Below are positions 26,850 through 33,366 of a DNA stretch of 64,000 bases, one piece after another. Source of the stretch: CAVRXQ01 sp963831155 (GTDB lineage: Bacteria; Actinomycetota; Acidimicrobiia; Acidimicrobiales; Bog-793); assembly GCA_963831155.1 (NCBI GenBank), contig CAWHOY010000006.1:248001-312000 (forward strand), in the 5' to 3' direction. The translations under genes and the position numbers were made by a program. The notes below the pieces were generated by a model. It searched no databases. It was not told where the DNA came from and saw only the letters and a program-made list of their open reading frames with translations. The number at the start of each line of letters is the position of its first letter. Within the stretch, counting starts at the first letter, position 1.

Positions 26850-27712
26850 CCCCGGACCGCCGAAGGAGAGCCGTCCTTCGGCTCGAGGAACGGTTCGGGG
26901 TCTCCGAGAGAAGGGCGTGTCTGGTCACCGGACAGTCGCGCTCGACTCAGCGCCTCCCGGTTCCCGTCCCATCTGACGACGAGCTCGCCCTCAGAGCGTG
27001 GCTGCGCGACTTCTCGCGTCGCCGTCCCCGCTGGGGATGGCGCAGAGCGGCGACCGAGGCGAAAGGAGAGGGATGGCGCGTGAACGACAAGCGCATCCAC
27101 CGCCTGTGGCGAGAAGAAGGCCTGCGTGTGCCCCATCGCAAGCGCAAGAAGCCCCTGCGGGGCATCGGTGTCCACGTCGGCGCGATGTGCCCGATTCGAC
27201 CGAACGTCGTCTGGGCGGCGGACTTCCAGTTCGATCAGACGAGCAACGGCCGCACGATCAAGATCTTGAACCTCATCGACGAGTTCACAAGAGAAGCGCT
27301 TTCGACCGAGGTCGCCAGGTCGATCGACGCCGACCACGTCGTCTCGGTCTTGGACAAGATCGCGAAAGAACGCGGCCACCCCGCGTATCTCCGCTTCGAC
27401 CACGGACCGGAGTTCATCGCCTACGCGGTCGCCGACTGGTGCCGCTTCAACGGTGCACGAACGATCTTCATCGATCCCGGATCACCATGGCAGAACGGCT
27501 GGATCGAGTCGTTCAACGGGCGCATGCGCGACGAGCATTTGAACGGTCAGCTCTTCGACACCGTGTTCGAGGCACAGGTGCTCACCGAGGACTGGCGCGT
27601 CGACTACAACATGAACCGACCGCACAGCGCCCACGGCTGGAAGACACCAGCTGCGTTCGCCGCGGAGTGGACCATCACCCACCAACCAACACTCGCAGAA
27701 CGAGTGGCTTAG
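26843..27712 (+). CDS. IS3-family transposase OrfB (DDE), made by -1 frameshift with OrfA
   Basis: About 289 residues in the -1 frame after the slippery site at 26837-26843. There is no good independent start until the GTG at 27080, so fusion to OrfA is the likely route. An N-terminal HTH_21-like region (DKRIHRLWREEGLRV) precedes the rve core with DDE residues in WAADFQFD, LRFDHGPEF and NGWIESFNGR. The frame is uninterrupted to the stop just inside the right end. Confidence 0.85.
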   Translation, partial: LLTPDRRRRAVLRLEERFGVSERRACLVTGQSRSTQRLPVPVPSDDELALRAWLRDFSRRRPRWGWRRAATEAKGEGWRVNDKRIHRLWREEGLRVPHRKRKKPLRGIGVHVGAMCPIRPNVVWAADFQFDQTSNGRTIKILNLIDEFTREALSTEVARSIDADHVVSVLDKIAKERGHPAYLRFDHGPEFIAYAVADWCRFNGARTIFIDPGSPWQNGWIESFNGRMRDEHLNGQLFDTVFEAQVLTEDWRVDYNMNRPHSAHGWKTPAAFAAEWTITHQPTLAERVA

Positions 27713-27751
27713 TTATCGGGTCCCGGTCAACTTGACGCGGCCTAACGCGTC

Positions 27752-27800
27752 TTAATTGGTTCCAATAATTAGTTGTGTTCAAGTAATTGAGACCAATTAA
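27752..27800. repeat. AT-rich border repeat, copy 3 (long imperfect palindrome)
   Basis: The ends TTAATTGGT (27752-27760) and ACCAATTAA (27792-27800) are perfect inverted repeats, and the inner parts also partly pair. Each arm resembles the family core TTAATTCGGTTCTATT. It lies just outside the second IS element and before the HEPN-like gene. Confidence 0.5.
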
Positions 27801-27830
27801 ACGGGACACGACCCGCCGCCGCCACCAAGA

Positions 27831-28529
27831 GTGACGACAGCGGTCGCCCGTGTCATGGTGCTTCGAGTGACTACAGCGGAACCGGATCCCTTCGCGTGGG
27901 CTGAGACTGAGGCGCGGAGACTGCGCGGATTCGACACTTCGCCGGTGGTAATACCAGGAACGGCGCGCGCGACCGCGGGTGATCTTGCTTCAGCCGTGGA
28001 GTTTCTGCGCCGGATTGCCCCGGGTTCCAATTTCCGAGAGCAAGCTGACAAGTTGACGGCGAGCCCCGCGAATGCCTGGATTCACCCCCATGAGATAGCT
28101 GACCTGCTCGATCAATGGGTTGCGTGGAGTCAGAGCGGTTTAGCGGTTGAGGCACCTTATGAAGCACGTGCCCGAATTACAGCGGCAAGTGACCTCATGG
28201 AGCAGGTTGAGAGTCTTCTGAGTGACAGATGGACGCACCCCGCCGCCGCGATCGTTCTCGCTGGCGCTGCTCTGGAGGAGCGCTTACGGTCGCTCGTCGA
28301 AGCCGACAGCCTTGCCGTCACAGGTCACCCTGGTCTCGACAGTTACGGGACAGCGCTAAAGGCGGCGACCACCATCACGGCTCAGGAGGCAAAGCAGGTC
28401 ACGTCATGGGCGGGGCTACGCAACCAAGCCGCGCACGGCGAGCGATTGGATGAACTAACGATCGCCGAAGCACGAATCATGGCGGATGGAATAAACCTAT
28501 TTTTGCAAAGGCATGACCCTACCGGGTAG
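27831..28529 (+). CDS. HEPN-like domain protein
   Basis: Up to 232 residues; the start is uncertain (GTG at 27831, ATG at 27855 or GTG at 27867). The C-terminal 100 residues are helical: AAAIVLAGAALEERLRSLVE, then SWAGLRNQAAHGERLDELT with R197-x4-H202, then AEARIMADGINLFLQRH. The R-x4-6-H signature and helical context fit HEPN domains, many of which are RNases in toxin-antitoxin and defence systems. A non-catalytic AbiV/DUF4145-type role is also possible. It pairs with a two-helix membrane protein 14 bases downstream. Confidence 0.58.
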   Translation: MTTAVARVMVLRVTTAEPDPFAWAETEARRLRGFDTSPVVIPGTARATAGDLASAVEFLRRIAPGSNFREQADKLTASPANAWIHPHEIADLLDQWVAWSQSGLAVEAPYEARARITAASDLMEQVESLLSDRWTHPAAAIVLAGAALEERLRSLVEADSLAVTGHPGLDSYGTALKAATTITAQEAKQVTSWAGLRNQAAHGERLDELTIAEARIMADGINLFLQRHDPTG

Positions 28530-28543
28530 CACCATCTCTCCCC

Positions 28544-28960
28544 ATGTTGCGACGGCTGCTCAGCAAGGTCAGGCAACCAGGTTTTGCCATTGTCGTGTCA
28601 GTCGCTCTATTCGCTCTCAGCTTTGCGCTGCCGACTGGGGGAAAGGTGGGACACATCATTCACATCGTTCTGGTTGTGTTCGCAGCCGTGATGTTCCTCG
28701 CTGCCGCGATCTGGCTGATCGGCCCGTGGGGACTACCTACTCAGGTCGAAGGTCATGGCCGACCCGTGGCCTCGGTCGACCAGGCGACGGGAAACGTGAC
28801 GAAGTACGAGCCGTCGCCGAATACCGAGCGAATCGGCGCAAGTCCTGTATCTCTGCCGGATGGAAAGTGGGGCATTCACGTCGAGGTAGTTCGGCAACCA
28901 GTGAAAGTTCGACAACCGCTGAAAGACCGGCTGTGGCACCGCGGCCGAGCGTCAAGATAA
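28544..28960 (+). CDS. Small membrane protein downstream of the HEPN-like gene
   Basis: 138 residues. Two transmembrane helices (about 12-30 and 37-62) are followed by a soluble, proline-rich tail with VSLPDGKWGIHVEVVRQPV. No family is recognised. The 14-base spacing suggests co-expression with the HEPN-like gene. Its TAA stop (28958-28960) lies inside border repeat copy 4, and its end overlaps the converging gene at 28952 by nine bases. Confidence 0.5.
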   Translation: MLRRLLSKVRQPGFAIVVSVALFALSFALPTGGKVGHIIHIVLVVFAAVMFLAAAIWLIGPWGLPTQVEGHGRPVASVDQATGNVTKYEPSPNTERIGASPVSLPDGKWGIHVEVVRQPVKVRQPLKDRLWHRGRASR

Positions 28961-29428
28961 ATCAGTCCTATTTAATTCGGTTCTGTACGGGCCCGGCGAC
29001 GTGGTGCCACACACAGCCTCGCCTAGGGCATTGACGTCGGCCGAACAGATGAAGTTCCCGAACTGGTCAGTGAAGGTCACGGTTCCCTCCCCCGGCGATG
29101 CTGATGGGTAGTAGGTGACGGACACCGTTGCCTCAAGGGCCATGGTGTCCCCGTTGGCGCATGGGTTTGGGTCGTGCGAGGTATTCGTGCCGCAAGAACT
29201 CCCGATGACGACAGTGGTCGGCTGGCTTGCCCCCACGACGAGCGAGGAGCGGGTTGGCGAATATTGCACCGTCATCGCGCCCGAAGGCCTCACGGTGATA
29301 TGGACGGAACGCCACACGTTCGTGCTGTCCGGCAGCTGGAACTCAGCGGTGACGCGGGTGCTCCCGCCGGTTGGCTCCCCACTTATCTGGGAGTCCTCCC
29401 CGATTGCCACATCGCAGTCGTTTTTCAT
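28952..29428 (-). CDS. Extracytoplasmic Ig-like (Big_3-type) protein, C-terminal part
   Basis: 158 residues. SGAMTVQYSPTRSSLVVGASQPTTVVI and GEGTVTFTDQFGNFICSADVNALGEAVCGT match the beta-sandwich pattern of bacterial Ig-like repeats (Big_3_5), with a pair of cysteines. There is no signal peptide. Its ATG overlaps the stop of the upstream exported protein (ATGA, 29425-29428), and its frame continues upstream as coding-like HIAAAL. It may therefore really be the second half of that protein after a frameshift. The last dozen residues are encoded by border repeat copy 4. Confidence 0.5.
   Translation of the reverse strand: MKNDCDVAIGEDSQISGEPTGGSTRVTAEFQLPDSTNVWRSVHITVRPSGAMTVQYSPTRSSLVVGASQPTTVVIGSSCGTNTSHDPNPCANGDTMALEATVSVTYYPSASPGEGTVTFTDQFGNFICSADVNALGEAVCGTTSPGPYRTELNRTDLS
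28958..28990 (+). repeat. AT-rich border repeat, copy 4 (left arm of an inverted pair)
   Basis: Contains TTAATTCGGTTCTGTA (28972-28987). Over about 33 bases it matches the reverse complement of 29912-29945 (shared parts TCAGTCC, TTAATTCGGTTCT and ACGG), so the two flank the exported-protein segment as inverted repeats. Confidence 0.55.
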
Positions 29429-29862
29429 GAGTGCCGCCGCGATGTGTTGAAGCAGCTTCCGCCCGCGTCGCCGTAAACGTACGCATTCCCAGTAGCGATG
29501 TCCCCAGTTTGCGAGAGGTTGATGGACGGGTCCGGAATGACGTAGCCGTTCAGCTTGAGCACCGCCTTAATCTCGACGCACATGCCTCCGGGATCCCACG
29601 CCGAGACGAGGTCGGAGCAGAGGGGACTCAGTGGGTTCGTGATGAACCCGTGCTTGAGGACGTGAAGCGTTATCTGCGGAGGCGTGATCCTGGGGGTGTC
29701 AGGAGTACGCGCAAGTCCGACACTTCCAGCAAGCTCGGTTCCGCCCAGTAAAACAACGGGGGCGAGGACAGCCAAACAGAGTGTGACAACAGTCAAAGCT
29801 CGGCGCATCTTGGGCCTCGGTGTTCCTGGCGATAGACGGACGAACCGGTACCGCGCGAACAA
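29425..29862 (-). CDS. Exported protein, N-terminal part (signal peptide)
   Basis: Up to 145 residues; the likely start is the ATG of MRRALTVV at about 29808. A clear signal peptide (ALTVVTLCLAVLAPVVLLGG) is followed by a domain with KHGFITNPLSPLCSDLVSAWDPGGMCVEIKAVLKLNGYVIPDPSINLSQTG. The end, GGSCFNTSRRHS, breaks the pattern, whereas the alternative frame continues sensibly into the next gene. Either there are two coupled genes or one Ig-like exported protein with a frameshift near 29440. Confidence 0.5.
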   Translation of the reverse strand: MFARYRFVRLSPGTPRPKMRRALTVVTLCLAVLAPVVLLGGTELAGSVGLARTPDTPRITPPQITLHVLKHGFITNPLSPLCSDLVSAWDPGGMCVEIKAVLKLNGYVIPDPSINLSQTGDIATGNAYVYGDAGGSCFNTSRRHS

Positions 29863-29911
29863 GTTTATGCCCGACGAATAAACACGCGAGGACGCGGGAG
29901 GAGCAAACCCG

Positions 29912-29945
29912 CCGTAAATAGAACCGAATTAATTGGACTGAATTA
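29912..29945 (-). repeat. AT-rich border repeat, copy 5 (right arm of an inverted pair)
   Basis: The minus strand contains the exact core TTAATTCGGTTCTATT (29932 down to 29917), flanked by TAATTCAGTCC and TTACGG. This is the reference copy of the family. It lies in the 448-base spacer 29863-30310, which otherwise holds only two overlapping 33-codon frames (29954-30055 minus and 30054-30155 plus) without ribosome sites. Confidence 0.55.
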
Positions 29946-30310
29946 CCTAGAGGTCAGCCATCTTCGCGGTCGTGGGAAGACGAGAGAAGAGTGGTTTGCC
30001 GCGCTGCAGGCTGCCCATCGATCAAGTCGTAGATCCGTTGTGTGAAGTCGCTCATGTTACGGCGTAGTGACTTTAAGGTGCGGACATACGCACAGCTGAT
30101 TGACGACTGCGCGAGGCGGTACCAGAGGTACCTAGATGGATTGGGAGCGCGTTAAATCGAACACCAGGAGAAGGACCTCCGCGTTTAACCCGGGCAGCCG
30201 CACGACCGGGGCAAATGGCAGGGCCGATGCCCGTCGGCACGTGGGCACGCATCGTACCCGCAGGTGTCCGCGGTGGGACTTGCCCACAGCGGGCGCGAAG
30301 GGCCAGGTTG

Positions 30311-30830
30311 CTATCCCAGCCGGCCGAGGCCGTCGCCGCTGTCAAGTTCGACTTTGATGGGCGCCAGAGCGCGGAAGTATTCGATCAGCTCTGACTGTGA
30401 GTGCACGCCGCACTTTCGGAAAATGGTGGCGAGGTGATTGCGCACCGTGCTGCGAGATACCTCGAGCTTCGCGGAGATAGCGGGAACTCTCGCCCCCTCC
30501 AGGAGCAGTTGCAGTACTTCCCATTGGCGCGGGGTGAGCGCGATCGTCTCCCGTCTTACTTTCTCTCTCACAACTCTTCCTGTCCCAGATGCCAACCAGA
30601 TGCGAACGTGCGCGCCCGTATCTCGCAGCGAGGCAACGCCTCGCGCGTCAACCTTCAGCAATGCTCGGCCAATCGAACAGAAAACCCTGGCCGTACTTGC
30701 ATCCCATCTCAATGAGCGCTTCGTGCTGGTCGCGCGTTTCAAAGCCCTCAACGACCGCCATAAGTCCGAGATCGTTCGACATCTCCGATATGGAGCTGAC
30801 CATGCGCGACGCCCGTGGATCACACTTCAT
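30311..30830 (-). pseudogene. Truncated, frameshifted EAL-LuxR regulator
   Basis: The minus strand first reads SISEMSNDLGLMAVVEGFETRDQ...GCKYGQGFLFDWP, the C-terminal third of an EAL domain. A one-base shift at about 30668-30672 changes to a frame reading ALLKVDARGVASLRD and then a LuxR-type HTH, LTPRQWEVLQLLLEG...VSRSTVRNHLATIFRKCGV. The first two thirds of the EAL domain, including the EXL motif, are missing, with gene-free DNA upstream. The parent would have been an EAL protein with a C-terminal LuxR HTH. Confidence 0.62.
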
Positions 30831-31179
30831 TGCGGGGGGTGAATGAGATGTCGCTCTTGATCGATTCCGCCTGACTTACCGCGGGACGGAGAGCAACGAC
30901 CCGCACGACATCCACCATGACAGAAAGGATGGATCAATTGGCAATGAGTTTCCATAGGCACGACGTCACTTCGCAGTAGACAGAATGTCTACGCGAAGCA
31001 CCCAGTTCAGCGGCAAGTAATCGCCCTATCCGGAACCCTCACGTACTCCAAAAATTGGCAAGACCCTGATGCGAACGCCTCAGCGGTTGCGTGTGACCCG
31101 ATATTCCAGCGCTACCGACGGCACGCGCCCCGATGCGGGGTGACGGCTGCCCAACTTTTCGACACTGATCTCTCGAGTG
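30831..31179. other. Gene-free right edge of the island
   Basis: 349 bases between the EAL-LuxR remnant and tRNA-Ser. Besides the hairpin at 30969-30998 I see no gene, RNA or repeat here. Confidence 0.5.
30969..30998. repeat. Strong hairpin (13-bp stem, 3-nt loop, 1-nt bulge)
   Basis: CTTCGC-A-GTAGACA, loop GAA, then TGTCTAC-GCGAAG. It lies in the gene-free stretch 30831-31179, downstream of the 3' end of tRNA-Ser. No T-tract follows on either strand, so it is a poor match to an intrinsic terminator. It could be a recombination site or a protein-binding dyad. Confidence 0.6.
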
Positions 31180-31263
31180 CGGAGGGAGTGGGATTCGAAC
31201 CCACGAGGCTCATCACCCAACGGTTTTCAAGACCGTCGCATTCGTCCGCTCTGCCATCCCTCC
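31180..31263 (-). tRNA. tRNA-Ser(TGA)
   Basis: Minus strand: acceptor GGAGGGA/TCCCTCC with discriminator G, D-arm with GCAGAGCGGACGAATGC, anticodon stem ACGGT/ACCGT with loop CTTGAAA (anticodon TGA), a long variable arm of class II type, and T-arm GTGGG-TTCGAAT-CCCAC. 84 bases with the discriminator. Confidence 0.95.
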
Positions 31264-31341
31264 TTCTGGTCGACGCTAATTGACCTAGGCCTGGCAGCAA
31301 GGTGTGCGTGTCCGCAGGTGGCTGGCAGGATAGGAGCCGGA

Positions 31342-32100
31342 ATGCTCCCCTCCGACCTGGACAATCTGCTTCAAGGCGTGCGGAACGGATCGGTGTCGCC
31401 CGAAGACGCCGAGGAACGCCTGCGGTCGCTGCCGTTCGCCGATCTCGGGTTCGCGCGCGTCGACCACCACCGCAATTTGCGTCAAGGCATGCCTGAGGCG
31501 GTGCTCGCGAGTGGAAAAACTGCCGAACAATGCGCAGCAATTATCTCGGAGCTCATTGCTCACGGCGCCAGACCGGTCCTCCTCACGCGGGCGAGCAAAC
31601 GACAGCGCGACATAGCGCTGAGCGCCGTACCGGGCGGGCGCGTGGTACCGGAGACTGAAGATCCGGACGACACGTACTTCGTCTCTTGGCGTCACGACGC
31701 ACGCAAGGACGGTCAGATCGCCGTGGTGACCGCCGGAACGTCGGATCTACCCGTCGCTCGCGAGTGCCTCGCGACGCTGCACGCGTTCGGTTATGCACCG
31801 TCAACTTACGTCGATTGTGGGGTTGCGGGCATCCACCGATTGTTGGTACACGAGTCCGAACTCCGGAAATGCGACGCCGTCGTCGCGGTCGCGGGCATGG
31901 AAGGAGCCCTTGCGAGCGTGATCGGCGGTCTGGTGGCCGCTCCCGTAGTGGCAGTGCCGACGAGCGTCGGATACGGATCATCGCTTGAGGGTGTGACCGC
32001 ACTCCTCGCGATGCTCTCGAGCTGCGCCCCGGGCGTGGTCGTCGTCGGGATCGACAACGGCTATGGAGCGGCCTGCGCGGTTGCGCGCCTGCTGCGATGA
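31342..32100 (+). CDS. larB: LarB, pyridinium-3,5-biscarboxylic acid mononucleotide synthase
   Basis: 252 residues from the ATG at 31342, preceded by AGGAG; the frame runs back through tRNA-Ser but that part is not coding. The AIR-carboxylase-like (PurE) domain is clear: VVTAGTSDLPVARECLATL, then YVDCGVAGIHRLL, then VVAVAGMEGALASVIGGLV and PTSVGYG. LarB carboxylates and hydrolyses nicotinic acid adenine dinucleotide as the first step of the nickel-pincer cofactor. It is coupled to larC by ATGA at 32097-32100. Confidence 0.9.
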   Translation: MLPSDLDNLLQGVRNGSVSPEDAEERLRSLPFADLGFARVDHHRNLRQGMPEAVLASGKTAEQCAAIISELIAHGARPVLLTRASKRQRDIALSAVPGGRVVPETEDPDDTYFVSWRHDARKDGQIAVVTAGTSDLPVARECLATLHAFGYAPSTYVDCGVAGIHRLLVHESELRKCDAVVAVAGMEGALASVIGGLVAAPVVAVPTSVGYGSSLEGVTALLAMLSSCAPGVVVVGIDNGYGAACAVARLLR

Positions 32101-33350
32101 GCCGTAATCCGTCGCGTGACCGCATCACGACCGACGCCGCCTCTCGCTTGGAACGAACGGCCTGGTTCCACTGCTTCGCCGGCATCGCAGGAGACATGGC
32201 GCTCGGAAGCTTGATCGACGCCGGTGCCGATCTCGACGAATTGCGCAAAGTGCTCGACCGATTGCCAATCGGATCGTGGAGCTTCGACGCGAAACCGGTG
32301 CTGCGCGGCGGCATCGCTTCGATCCAAATCGAGGTCCGCGTGAGCGAGACGGGCGTCGTACGGACTTTCCCCCACATCGTCGCGATCCTCGAAGAGGCGA
32401 AGCTCTCGCCGCGCGTTCATGAGCGATCGATGGCCGCGTTCTCGGCGCTCGCGAGCGTCGAGGGACGACTGCATCGTCGACCGACGGCACAAGTCCACTT
32501 TCACGAGTTGGGGGGGCATGACACGATCGTCGACGTGGTCGGCACCGCCGCCGCGCTCGAGATCCTCGAAATCGGCACGGTGACTTCGAGTCCCGTCGCG
32601 CTCGGCCACGGCGCGGTGCGCACGCGCCACGGGATGCTCCCGAACCCCGCTCCGGCGGTGCTTGCCCTCCTCGCCGGCGCGCCGGTGTGGGGTCGAGAGC
32701 TGAACGTCGAGCTCACAACGCCGACTGGCGCGGCGATCGTCTCCTCGATGGCGTCGTCGTTCGGCGTGCTGCCACCGATGACGGTGGAGGCAACCGGATA
32801 CGGGGCGGGGTCTCGCGAGATCGACGGGTTGCCGAACTGCACCCAGGTGGTCATAGGTCGCGCCGTCTCGGCTGGCGACGGCGCTGATTTTGGTCAACCT
32901 CTCGTTGTCATCGAAGCGAACCTCGATGACGCGACGGGTGAGCAACTCGCCGACGCGCTCTCATCGCTCCTCGAAGCGGGAGCGAACGACGCCTGGGTCA
33001 CCCCGGTCGTGATGAAAAAGGGACGACCGGGTCACGTGATTTCCGCCCTCTGCGACGAAGCGCTCACAGAGCAACTGGCGCGGGTCTTGACGGCCGAGAC
33101 CGGAACGCTCGGCGTCCGCGCGATCTCGGTTGGCCGAACAACGGTGGCGCGTTCAATGAGCAGTGTCGAGCTCGACGGTGTCCCGTTGCGGGTGAAAGTG
33201 AGCCCGGGGCGAGTGAAAGTGGAACACGACGACGCTGTCTCACTTGCGAGAACGACTCATCGGCCGATACGAGAGGTCGTCGACCGCGCTGAACGTGAAT
33301 GGTGGCGGCGCACCGGAAGACCGATCGACGATCCTGACGAGGACGCTTGA
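32097..33350 (+). CDS. larC: LarC, nickel-pincer cofactor nickel insertion protein
   Basis: 417 residues in one frame. The N-terminal FHCFAGIAGDMALGSLIDAG, the central VHFHELGGHDTIVDVVG and VELTTPTGAAI, and the later IEANLDDATGEQLADAL and DAWVTPVVMKKGRPGH are hallmarks of LarC. The protein inserts nickel into the pyridinium dithiocarboxylate mononucleotide, using CTP. Unlike the lactobacillus gene it needs no frameshift. larE and larA-type enzymes are not in this window. It converges with the next gene. Confidence 0.9.
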   Translation: MSRNPSRDRITTDAASRLERTAWFHCFAGIAGDMALGSLIDAGADLDELRKVLDRLPIGSWSFDAKPVLRGGIASIQIEVRVSETGVVRTFPHIVAILEEAKLSPRVHERSMAAFSALASVEGRLHRRPTAQVHFHELGGHDTIVDVVGTAAALEILEIGTVTSSPVALGHGAVRTRHGMLPNPAPAVLALLAGAPVWGRELNVELTTPTGAAIVSSMASSFGVLPPMTVEATGYGAGSREIDGLPNCTQVVIGRAVSAGDGADFGQPLVVIEANLDDATGEQLADALSSLLEAGANDAWVTPVVMKKGRPGHVISALCDEALTEQLARVLTAETGTLGVRAISVGRTTVARSMSSVELDGVPLRVKVSPGRVKVEHDDAVSLARTTHRPIREVVDRAEREWWRRTGRPIDDPDEDA

Positions 33351-33366
33351 GCGAGCGGTTGCCTCG

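Larger units (their letters stand above)
26498..27729 (+). mobile_element. IS3-family (IS407-group-like) insertion sequence with 4-bp target duplication
   Basis: The ends are TGGCCGGGTCCCC (from 26498) and, in reverse complement, TGACCGGGACCCG (from 27729), an imperfect inverted repeat. ACTT occurs on both sides (26494-26497 and 27730-27733), a 4-base target-site duplication as in the IS407 group. It carries orfA and orfB in a -1 frame relation. All catalytic motifs are present, so this copy looks intact. Confidence 0.85.
19778..31179. mobile_element. Genomic island between tRNA-Thr(CGT) and tRNA-Ser(TGA)
   Basis: The segment starts with a tyrosine integrase next to a tRNA and ends at another tRNA. 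It contains two IS3-type elements, a phage-type small protein, decayed genes and many short hypothetical genes, with AT-rich spacers unlike the flanking core DNA. No clean direct-repeat attachment pair was found, so the outer limits are set by the tRNAs and are approximate. No replication, conjugation or packaging genes are recognisable, so it is at most a remnant or a non-autonomous island. Confidence 0.5.

Noticed and set aside
21941..29945. Border repeats considered as integron attC sites
   Set aside because: No GTTRRRY/RYYYAAC core pair was found and the integrase lacks the extra integron-specific region; a different recombination role remains possible.
29954..30155. Two short divergent frames of 33 codons (29954-30055 minus, 30054-30155 plus)
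   Set aside because: Both overlap at their ATGs, have no ribosome binding site and no recognisable content; they are mentioned only within the spacer description.
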